Below, one piece after another: positions 1-6,121 of a DNA stretch of 14,538 nucleotides. How positions within the stretch are numbered: the stretch's first letter is position 1; every line of letters starts with the position of its first letter. Made by a program: the position numbers and the translations under genes. Origin of the DNA: Actinomycetota bacterium (GTDB lineage Bacteria; Actinomycetota; UBA4738; HRBIN12); NCBI GenBank assembly GCA_005883885.1, contig VAYF01000103.1, positions 1 to 14,538 of the forward strand, written 5' to 3'. The notes beneath the pieces were generated by a model. It made no database searches. It was not told the origin of the DNA and saw only the letters and a list, made by a program, of their open reading frames with translations.

Positions 1-1
1 C

Positions 2-1111
2 GGCATCGAGAATTACTCACGCCACATCGACGGGCGGGGGCCGGGCACCGCGCCGTTCACCTTGCTCGACTATTTCCCCGACGACTACCTGGTGGTCCTC
101 GACGAATCCCACGTGACGGTTCCCCAGCTGCACGGCATGTACGAGGGGGATGTCTCGCGCAAGACCACGCTGGTGGATTTCGGGTTTCGGCTCCCGTCCG
201 CCATCGACAACCGGCCGCTGCGCTTCGACGAGTTCCAGGAGCGGGTGCACCAGCTCGTCTACATGTCGGCCACCCCCGGTCCCTACGAGCTCCGGGTGAC
301 GTCCACGGTGGTCGAGCAGATCGTGCGACCCACCGGCCTGATCGACCCTGAGGTCGAGATCCGCCCGACCAAGGGTCAGGTCGACGACCTCATGGGGGAG
401 ATCCGATCGCGGACGGATCACGATCAGCGCGTCCTCGTCACCACGCTCACGAAGAAGATGGCGGAGGACCTGACCGACTACCTCGTCGAGATGGGGATCC
501 GCGTCCGGTACCTCCACTCGGAGGTCGACACGTTGCAGCGGATCGAGATCGTCCGGGACCTCCGGCTCGGCGAGTTCGACGTCCTGGTCGGGATCAACCT
601 GCTCCGGGAGGGACTCGATCTCCCCGAGGTGTCACTGGTCGCGATCCTTGACGCCGACAAGGAGGGGTTCCTCCGCTCCGGGACCTCGCTGATCCAGACG
701 ATCGGACGGGCGGCCCGCAACGTGGACGGGACCGTCCTGATGTACGCCGACAGCGTGACCGACTCCATGAAGGCGGCCATCAGCGAGACCCAACGCCGCC
801 GTCAGATCCAGCTCGCGTACAACACCGAGCACGGGATCGACCCCCAGACGATCCGCAAGAAGGTGACGGACATCCTCCTATCCCTCCGTGGGGAGGATCA
901 GGCCCCCACCACGCCGAAGCGCGAGCGTCGCCGGAAGGTCACGCATCCCGAGATGCCCACCGAGGAGCTCGAACGGCTGATCCAGGGGCTCGAGGAGGAG
1001 ATGCACCAGGCCGCGAAGGACCTCCGGTTCGAATACGCGGCACGGCTCCGCGACGAGGTGCAGGAGCTCCGCAAAGAGCTGCGACAGCTCCGCGAAGCCG
1101 GCGTGGCGTAG
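2..1111 (+). CDS. uvrB: UvrABC excinuclease subunit B, C-terminal part (5' end outside window)
   Basis: UvrB is the helicase-like damage-verification subunit of nucleotide excision repair; it is loaded by UvrA and then recruits UvrC. The frame is open from base 2, and 369 residues are visible, beginning in the conserved GIENYSRHIDGRGPG stretch before the helicase Walker B. Fragment residue 34 starts the DESH box (Asp-Glu-Ser-His). It is followed by the YMSATPGPYE region, the second RecA-like domain, and helicase motif VI (QTIGRAARNVDG, near fragment residue 232). The last ~45 residues form a UVR coiled-coil domain (about 323-358), the region that contacts UvrC. Roughly the first 300 residues, including Walker A and the beta-hairpin, lie upstream of the window. 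The frame is intact to a TAG stop. Identification is certain; only the 5' boundary is unknown. Confidence 0.97.
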   Translation, partial: GIENYSRHIDGRGPGTAPFTLLDYFPDDYLVVLDESHVTVPQLHGMYEGDVSRKTTLVDFGFRLPSAIDNRPLRFDEFQERVHQLVYMSATPGPYELRVTSTVVEQIVRPTGLIDPEVEIRPTKGQVDDLMGEIRSRTDHDQRVLVTTLTKKMAEDLTDYLVEMGIRVRYLHSEVDTLQRIEIVRDLRLGEFDVLVGINLLREGLDLPEVSLVAILDADKEGFLRSGTSLIQTIGRAARNVDGTVLMYADSVTDSMKAAISETQRRRQIQLAYNTEHGIDPQTIRKKVTDILLSLRGEDQAPTTPKRERRRKVTHPEMPTEELERLIQGLEEEMHQAAKDLRFEYAARLRDEVQELRKELRQLREAGVA

Positions 1112-1114
1112 CCT
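1109..1114 (+). promoter_or_regulatory. -10-like box TAGCCT for the amidohydrolase gene
   Basis: TAGCCT fits the actinobacterial -10 pattern TANNNT and lies 7 nt before the GTG start at 1122. No purine-rich Shine-Dalgarno lies between them, which suggests a leaderless transcript beginning at or next to the start codon. Its first three bases are the uvrB stop codon. No convincing -35 was found. Inferred from pattern only. Confidence 0.45.
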
Positions 1115-1121
1115 TCGCCGG

Positions 1122-2165
1122 GTGAGCAACCTCAGCATCCGCGCGCCGCTCGCGTGGCTCGGCACGGGTGGGCTCACGGCGGACGTCCAGATCGATCTGG
1201 ACGGCGGCGTGATCGCGTCCGTCGGCAGGGTGCATCCGGTTCCGGAGGACACCGACGTGCTTGCCGCCGACGGCATCGTGATCCCGGCGGCGGCCGATCG
1301 CCACGTCCACATCGGGCTCGCGGATCCCGCCGCGGTCCTCGCCCGCGGCGTGACCGCGGTCCGCGACCTGGGGTGGCCGGCGGACAGCATCTTCCCATTG
1401 GCCGACCTGTCCGAGCTGCCGAACTTCGACGGTCCGTTGATCCGCGCCGCCGGCCCGATGATGACCGTCCCGGGCGGCTACCCGACGCGTGACGGCTGGG
1501 CACCGCCCGGCACCGGCCGCGAGATCTCGGGTCCCGAGGAAGCCGCCGCCGCGGTCAAGGAGCTCACCGCGGCGGGCGCCACCGCGATCAAGGTCTCGCT
1601 CAACGCCGAGGCCGGGCCGGTCCCGTCGGATGCGGAGCTGACCGCGATCTGCGACGCGGCACACGAGGCCGAGCTCCCCGTCACGACGCACACCCAAGGA
1701 GCAGGACAGGTGGAGCGGGCGTTGGGCGCCGGCGTCGACGAGCTTGCCCACACGCCATGGACCCATCGCCTGTCGGACGACGTGGTCGCGCGATGCGCGG
1801 CCACGATGCGGATCGTCTCCACCCTCGACAGCCTCGGCTTCGGGCGGGACACGCCGGCCCTCCGGACGGCGCTCGACAATCTCCGGCGGTTCCACGATGC
1901 GGGCGGAACCGTGATCTACGGGACCGACCTGGGGAACGGCTCGATCCCGCCGGGGATCCACACGCGCGAGTTGCTCTTGCTCCGCGAGGCCGGGCTCACG
2001 AACGAGGAGATCGTGCTCGCCCTCACGCGCGCGCCGATCGAGCCGGGCGCCCCCGCCGACCTGATCGTGATAGGACGCGATCCCCTGCGCGATCTGGCGG
2101 CGTTCGACGACATCCGGATGGTGGTCCGCGCCGGCCGGGTTGCGCCCCAGCCGGCGGTCGGATAA
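1122..2165 (+). CDS. metal-dependent amidohydrolase family protein
   Basis: A 347-residue cytosolic hydrolase of the amidohydrolase superfamily (TIM barrel with a metal centre). The metal-site pattern is complete: an HxH pair in DRHVHIG (His61, His63), a lysine in TAIKVSL (Lys157, where a carbamylated Lys is often found), His190 in VTTHTQG, His210 in DELAHTPW and Asp269 in YGTDLGNG. The N-terminal segment and the C-terminal PGAPADLIVIGRDPL stretch form the usual flanking beta-sandwich seen in imidazolonepropionase- and prolidase-like members. The family hydrolyses C-N bonds in cyclic amides, imides or peptides, but the substrate cannot be read from sequence. The GTG start was chosen because it follows the uvrB stop by 10 bp, lies 7 nt after a TANNNT box, and directly precedes recognisable family sequence. 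The gene may be co-transcribed with the sulfite oxidase gene 10 bp downstream. Confidence 0.85.
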   Translation: MSNLSIRAPLAWLGTGGLTADVQIDLDGGVIASVGRVHPVPEDTDVLAADGIVIPAAADRHVHIGLADPAAVLARGVTAVRDLGWPADSIFPLADLSELPNFDGPLIRAAGPMMTVPGGYPTRDGWAPPGTGREISGPEEAAAAVKELTAAGATAIKVSLNAEAGPVPSDAELTAICDAAHEAELPVTTHTQGAGQVERALGAGVDELAHTPWTHRLSDDVVARCAATMRIVSTLDSLGFGRDTPALRTALDNLRRFHDAGGTVIYGTDLGNGSIPPGIHTRELLLLREAGLTNEEIVLALTRAPIEPGAPADLIVIGRDPLRDLAAFDDIRMVVRAGRVAPQPAVG

Positions 2166-2175
2166 GCATCGGTCC

Positions 2176-3255
2176 ATGGGCGACCCGTCGCTGGCCGAAG
2201 ATCCGAACGTCACGCCCGAAGAGCTGCAGCTCGCGACCCGGAACCATGGGATGCCGCTGGAAGGTCTCCGGTATGACGTGACGCCCGCCGGGATGCATTA
2301 CCTCCTGATCCATTTCGACGTCCCCGAGGTGCGACCGGAGACGTGGAGGCTCACCGTGGACGGGCGGGTGCGCTCGCCCCTTGATCTCGACCTGCTCGAT
2401 CTCCAGGCCCGCGAGACGGTGACCCGACGCGTGACGCTCGAGTGTGCTGGCAACGGCCGTGCGCGGCTCAGCCCGCGACCGCTGAGCCAGCCCTGGTTGG
2501 TCGAGGCGGTCGGCAACGCCGAGTGGACCGGAACCCCGCTCGCCCCGATCCTGCAGGAGTCGGGACTGGAGGACGACGTCGTCGATCTGGTGTTCACGGG
2601 GGCCGACCACGGCCTCCAGGGAGACGTGGAGCAGGACTACCAACGCAGCCTGTCGGTGGAGGACGCGATGCGGCCGGACGTGATGCTCGCGTGGCAGATG
2701 AACGGCCAGCCGCTGCTCCCGCAACACGGCGCGCCGCTCCGGCTGCTCGTGCCCGGCTGGTACGGCATGACCAGCGTGAAGTGGTTGACGCGGATCGAAG
2801 CCGTTCCGGATCGGTTCGACGGGTACCAGATGCTCGCGTACCGCCGACGCGATCACGCGGACGATGAAGGCATCGACGTGACCCGGATCTTCCCCCGCGC
2901 GCTGATGATCCCACCCGGGTTCCCCGAGTTCTTCACGCGGACCAGGATGGTCGAGGCCGGTCGGATCGAGCTCCGCGGCCGCGCGTGGTCCGGACGGGGC
3001 CGGATCGTTCGGGTCGAGGTGAGCACCGACGGCGGGACGAGCTGGCGGGAGGCGACGCTCGGGGAGCAACCGACATCCACCGAGTGGGTTCCCTGGACGG
3101 TCGACTGGGAGGCCGAACCGGGGGAGCACGAGCTCATCGCCCGTGCTACGGATGATGCGGGGAACGTCCAGCCGCTCCAGCAATCCTGGAACCATCACGG
3201 GCTCGAGAACAACGCGGTCCAGCGGGTCCCTGTGGTCGTGCGCAGCGTCTCCTGA
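2176..3255 (+). CDS. sulfite oxidase-family molybdopterin oxidoreductase
   Basis: A 359-residue protein of the sulfite oxidase fold, which binds a molybdenum cofactor and in characterised members oxidises sulfite to sulfate or handles related oxo-transfer. The motif LECAGNGR carries the cysteine expected to ligate molybdenum (Cys90). It is followed by conserved stretches such as HGAPLRLLVPGWYG and SVKWLTRIE. From about residue 255 to the end there is an immunoglobulin-like dimerisation domain (Mo-co_dimer type), containing VEVSTDGGTSW and the terminal NAVQRVPV segment. No haem b5 domain is present. No Sec or Tat signal is visible, so a cytosolic location is inferred, unlike many bacterial relatives. 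ATG 2176 is preferred over an upstream in-frame codon at 2140, which would overlap the amidohydrolase gene. A TAAGCAT stretch overlapping the preceding TAA stop is a weak -10 candidate. The gene converges on the class V enzyme with 9 bp between stops. Natural substrate and electron acceptor are unknown. Confidence 0.88.
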   Translation: MGDPSLAEDPNVTPEELQLATRNHGMPLEGLRYDVTPAGMHYLLIHFDVPEVRPETWRLTVDGRVRSPLDLDLLDLQARETVTRRVTLECAGNGRARLSPRPLSQPWLVEAVGNAEWTGTPLAPILQESGLEDDVVDLVFTGADHGLQGDVEQDYQRSLSVEDAMRPDVMLAWQMNGQPLLPQHGAPLRLLVPGWYGMTSVKWLTRIEAVPDRFDGYQMLAYRRRDHADDEGIDVTRIFPRALMIPPGFPEFFTRTRMVEAGRIELRGRAWSGRGRIVRVEVSTDGGTSWREATLGEQPTSTEWVPWTVDWEAEPGEHELIARATDDAGNVQPLQQSWNHHGLENNAVQRVPVVVRSVS

Positions 3256-3264
3256 TCTCGTCCG

Positions 3265-4434
3265 TCAGACGAGCGTCGCCAGCTCGGCGAAGCAGCGATC
3301 GACGTCCTCCTCGTTCGTGAAGAAATGCGGGCTGATCCGCAGACCGTCGCCGCGGTAGTCCGTGCAGACGTCGCGCGCCAGCAGCGCATGACAGATCCGC
3401 TCCGCCTCCGACCCGACCCGCGCGTTCACCACACCGCCCCGGGCTCGTGGTTCGCGAGGCGTCCGGACGTCCAGACCCAGCCGGTCGGCGTGCTGGAAGA
3501 CCCGGTCCTGCAGCTCCCACTGCCGCTCCCGGATGCGCTCGACCCCGACCTCCGCGATGACGTCGATCCCGCCCTGCGCGATGAAGAACACCGGGGCCGG
3601 CGGGGTCCCGTGCTCAAGACGCCGTGCCGTCGGGTGGTACGTCAGGTGCTCGGTATCGAAGGAGAAGGGCTCGGCCGTCGCGAACCACCCGGTGACGGCA
3701 GGCTCCAACGACGCCAGGAGATCACGGCGGCAATAGAGGAAGACGCACCCCGGGCCACCGCACAGGAACTTCAGGGTCCCAGCGACATAGAGGTCGCAGC
3801 CGAGGTCGTGCAGGTCGAGCGGGATCACGCCGATCCCGTGGTAGTCGTCGACGAAGCTCAGCGCCCCGCGTTCACGCGCCATCGCGCAGACCGCACTCGC
3901 GTCCACGACCGCGCTCGACCGGTAGAGGACGCGGTTCACCATCACCAGAGCGGTCCGTTCGTCGATCGCGGCGTCGTAGCGCTCGAGCGGGATGGTCAAA
4001 CCGTCGGGCGAGCGTAGCCAGACCAGTTCCGCTCCGGTCTTCGCCGCCCACGCCTGCCAGACCTGCCCGTCGGTGGGGAAGTCCAGCTCGGAGAGCACGA
4101 TCCGGTTCCGCTCGCCCGAGAGGTCCAGGGCGGAGGCCACCGTCGAGAGCGCGATCGAGACGTTCGTGGTGAGCGCGACCTCGTCCGCATCGCATCCGCA
4201 GAGCTCGGCGAAGGACCGCTTCAACCGGGCCATGGCGGGGAAGATGTCCTCGAACCACACGTGATCGGGTGCTCCCTTGCGGGCCCATGCCTGGACGTAG
4301 TCGTCGAGGTATCGCCGGGAGCGGTCGCCGACGGGACCCAGCGACGCGCTGATCAGGTACGACTTGCGACGGACGACCTCGAACTCGTCGCGGTAGCTCG
4401 CGAGCTCGCGCACCGCCGGCTCCATGCCGGTCAC
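3265..4434 (-). CDS. class V PLP-dependent aminotransferase / cysteine desulfurase-fold enzyme
   Basis: A 389-residue enzyme of fold type I, class V (the group holding cysteine desulfurases, kynureninases, isopenicillin-N epimerase-like proteins and phosphoserine aminotransferases). Visible landmarks are TTNVSIALS near residue 89 (cofactor phosphate region), SFVDDYHGIG with Asp196 expected to pair with the pyridine nitrogen and His199 at the position stacked near the ring, and YVAGTLKFLCGGPG with Lys222 as the probable Schiff-base lysine. The C-terminal small domain ends in LRISPHFFTNEEDV, typical of the class. It most resembles kynureninase/epimerase-like members, but the reaction is not determined. 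Two starts are possible: GTG at 4434 or ATG at 4425, and neither has a clear ribosome site. It is the last gene of a minus-strand run, 16 bp after the 92-aa gene, and is probably co-transcribed with it. Confidence 0.85.
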   Translation of the reverse strand: MTGMEPAVRELASYRDEFEVVRRKSYLISASLGPVGDRSRRYLDDYVQAWARKGAPDHVWFEDIFPAMARLKRSFAELCGCDADEVALTTNVSIALSTVASALDLSGERNRIVLSELDFPTDGQVWQAWAAKTGAELVWLRSPDGLTIPLERYDAAIDERTALVMVNRVLYRSSAVVDASAVCAMARERGALSFVDDYHGIGVIPLDLHDLGCDLYVAGTLKFLCGGPGCVFLYCRRDLLASLEPAVTGWFATAEPFSFDTEHLTYHPTARRLEHGTPPAPVFFIAQGGIDVIAEVGVERIRERQWELQDRVFQHADRLGLDVRTPREPRARGGVVNARVGSEAERICHALLARDVCTDYRGDGLRISPHFFTNEEDVDRCFAELATLV

Positions 4435-4450
4435 GCCGCGGGGCGACGCC

Positions 4451-4729
4451 TCACTCGCCCTTCTCCACGAGGTAATCGACGTACAGCGGCCGGAGGGCCT
4501 CGCCGACCGCCCCCGAATCGGAGTCGTACAGGAAGTCGTTGATCAGCGCCAGCGGCCGCAGGATGTCGACCTTCGAGCGCTGGTCATCGCCGATGACCTC
4601 TTCGGCGACCGGAAGGGCCTTCACGACCTCCCAGAGGAACCCGACGTCCACATGCTTCCGGGCGGTTTCCATCGCCAGGTCATGCAGCTCCTTGATCGGG
4701 AGGGCCTCGAGCTCCGCTCGCGTCACCAT
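4451..4729 (-). CDS. hypothetical small acidic protein (92 aa)
   Basis: I do not recognise a named family. The product is 92 residues, rich in Leu, Glu, Asp and Val, and looks mainly helical and soluble, with no signal peptide, transmembrane segment, Cys-pair or HTH motif evident. It begins MVTRAELEALPIKELHDLAM and contains a KHVDVGFLWEVVKALP segment. It is likely real: it fills the gap between chrA (9 bp upstream) and the class V enzyme (16 bp downstream), its amino-acid composition is natural rather than Arg/Pro/Ser-heavy like the antisense frames, and a TAGGCT box sits 6 nt before its ATG. No Shine-Dalgarno is present. Function is unknown; position suggests only that it is expressed with its neighbours. 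Confidence 0.7.
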   Translation of the reverse strand: MVTRAELEALPIKELHDLAMETARKHVDVGFLWEVVKALPVAEEVIGDDQRSKVDILRPLALINDFLYDSDSGAVGEALRPLYVDYLVEKGE

Positions 4730-4735
4730 CGGCTG

Positions 4736-4741
4736 AGCCTA
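4736..4741 (-). promoter_or_regulatory. -10-like box TAGGCT for the 92-aa gene
   Basis: Read on the minus strand this is TAGGCT, 6 nt before the ATG at 4729, with no Shine-Dalgarno. The TAG is also the chrA stop codon. It could let the small gene and the PLP enzyme be transcribed independently of chrA as a leaderless message. Pattern-based inference. Confidence 0.35.
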
Positions 4742-6058
4742 GCGCACGACCCCGAGCACCAGCCCCACGAGCCCGCCGCCGAGCGCCACCCACGCGACGT
4801 TGACCCGGAACCGACGGATCGCGACGAAGGCCGCCGTCCCGACAACGACGCTGGGCACGTCGAGGGACGACCAGACGGGCCGGGGGATCGCCGCGAAGAA
4901 CGGGCGGGAGGTTTGTACATCGTTGAAGAGCACGTTGGCGGCGACCGTGAGCGCGAGGCTCCCGATCACGCCGACGACGGCAGCCGTTACGGCGGCGAGC
5001 GCCCCTCGCAGGGCGCGGTTCGTGCGGAGCCGTTCCACCCACGGCGCCCCCAGGAAGACCCAGAGGAAGCACGGCGCGAACGTGGCCCACACCGTGACGA
5101 CCGCGCCGATCGCCCCGGCCACCGCGGGCGCGAGCGTTCCCGGGTTCCGATACGCGGCGAGGAAGCCGTAGAACTCCACGACGAGGATCAACGGGCCGGG
5201 CGTGGTCTCCGCGAGCGCGAGCCCCGCCACGACGTCGTCGGGCGACAACCCGAAGCGCCGGACCACCTCGTGCGCCACGTAGGCCAGCACGGCGTACGCA
5301 CCACCGAACGAGATCACGGCCACCTGGGAGAAGAACAGGCTTTCCTGGGGATAGATCGAACCAGGCCCGGTCAACGCGACGACGGCAAGGACGGGGGCCC
5401 ACCACACGGCGAGCCCCACCGTGAGGACCACGAGGGTCCGCCGCCGCCGAGGCGCAGGGGACGGCGACCGATCCGGTCCTTCGTCCGAGAAGGTCACGCC
5501 GAGCCGCCCGGGTCCGAGCGCCAGCCCCGTCCCGGCAGCGGCCAGTACGACGATCGGGAACGGAACGCCGACGACGAAGATCGCGAGGAACGCGAGCGCC
5601 GCCAGGACGGCGGCAACCCTTCCCCGGACCGCCCGGCCGCCGATGCTCACCATCGCGGCCGCCACGATCCCGACCACCGCCGCCGCGAGCCCCTGGAAGA
5701 TCGCGGAGACGATCGGGAGCTCGCCGCCCGCAGCGTAGAGCCACGCGAGGCCGGTCATCAGGACCGCTGCCGGCGCAACGAACAGCACCCCGGCGGCGAT
5801 CCCTCCCTCGGTGCCGTTGAGGAGCCAACCGGTGTAGATCGCCAGCTGCTGAGCCTCGGGGCCCGGCAGGAGCAAGCAGAAGGACAGCGCGTGCAGGAAG
5901 CGGTCCTCGCCGAGCCATCGGCGGCGGGTCACCAACTCCTCGTGCATGATCGCGATCTGCCCGGTGGGCCCGCCGAAGTTCACGAACCCGAGCTTCAGCC
6001 AGAAGCGGAGCGCGTCGCCGAAGCTCGGCCCGACCGACCCCTGCAGGTCATGTGCCAT
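4739..6058 (-). CDS. chrA: chromate transporter (CHR/ChrA family), two-domain form
   Basis: A 439-residue integral membrane protein of the CHR family, whose studied members export chromate, a sulfate analogue. Both homologous halves are present. The N-half has NFGGP (Phe28-Pro31) and LLPGPEAQQ (63-71); the C-half has SFGGAYAVL (FGG at 251-253) and ETTPGPLILV (TPGP at 286-289), followed by further hydrophobic segments up to GLVGLVLGVVR. A hydrophilic, charged linker (near GPDRSPSPAPRRRRT) separates the halves. Length matches long-chain ChrA. ATG 6058 was chosen because family sequence starts right after it and a TAGGCT box lies 8 nt upstream. The gene diverges from uvrA across 63 bp and leads a three-gene minus-strand run. 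Chromate resistance is an inference from the family; other oxyanion substrates are possible. Confidence 0.92.
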   Translation of the reverse strand: MAHDLQGSVGPSFGDALRFWLKLGFVNFGGPTGQIAIMHEELVTRRRWLGEDRFLHALSFCLLLPGPEAQQLAIYTGWLLNGTEGGIAAGVLFVAPAAVLMTGLAWLYAAGGELPIVSAIFQGLAAAVVGIVAAAMVSIGGRAVRGRVAAVLAALAFLAIFVVGVPFPIVVLAAAGTGLALGPGRLGVTFSDEGPDRSPSPAPRRRRTLVVLTVGLAVWWAPVLAVVALTGPGSIYPQESLFFSQVAVISFGGAYAVLAYVAHEVVRRFGLSPDDVVAGLALAETTPGPLILVVEFYGFLAAYRNPGTLAPAVAGAIGAVVTVWATFAPCFLWVFLGAPWVERLRTNRALRGALAAVTAAVVGVIGSLALTVAANVLFNDVQTSRPFFAAIPRPVWSSLDVPSVVVGTAAFVAIRRFRVNVAWVALGGGLVGLVLGVVR

Positions 6059-6066
6059 GCCGCGCA

Positions 6067-6072
6067 AGCCTA
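6067..6072 (-). promoter_or_regulatory. -10-like box TAGGCT for chrA
   Basis: On the minus strand TAGGCT lies 8 nt before the chrA ATG in the 63-bp divergent chrA-uvrA region, without a Shine-Dalgarno. This is consistent with a leaderless start. No clear -35 is seen. Confidence 0.45.
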
Positions 6073-6107
6073 CGCGGTCGTCTCGCTGTGGTGTCCGAAG
6101 ACGCCGG

Positions 6108-6113
6108 TACACT
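6108..6113 (+). promoter_or_regulatory. -10-like box TACACT for uvrA
   Basis: TACACT (TANNNT type) lies 8 nt before the uvrA GTG, with no Shine-Dalgarno between. It supports the GTG at 6122 as start and a leaderless message. No LexA-type GAAC-N4-GTTC site is visible in the intergenic region, so damage control by LexA is not supported here. Confidence 0.5.
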
Positions 6114-6121
6114 CGGCTGAC

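Noticed and set aside
939..2213. Minus-strand frame of 424 codons opposite uvrB/amidohydrolase
   Set aside because: Antisense shadow of two well-supported genes.
3256..3264. Bidirectional terminator between the convergent sulfite oxidase and PLP enzyme genes
   Set aside because: Only 9 bp separate the stops and no stem-loop with a T-run was seen.
4424..6121. Upstream extension of the uvrA frame
   Set aside because: The region is antisense to chrA and the 92-aa gene, its composition is Arg/Asp/Pro-rich and unlike UvrA, and homology begins at 6122.
6059..6121. LexA/SOS box upstream of uvrA
   Set aside because: Searched by eye for GAAC-N4-GTTC-type sites and found none.
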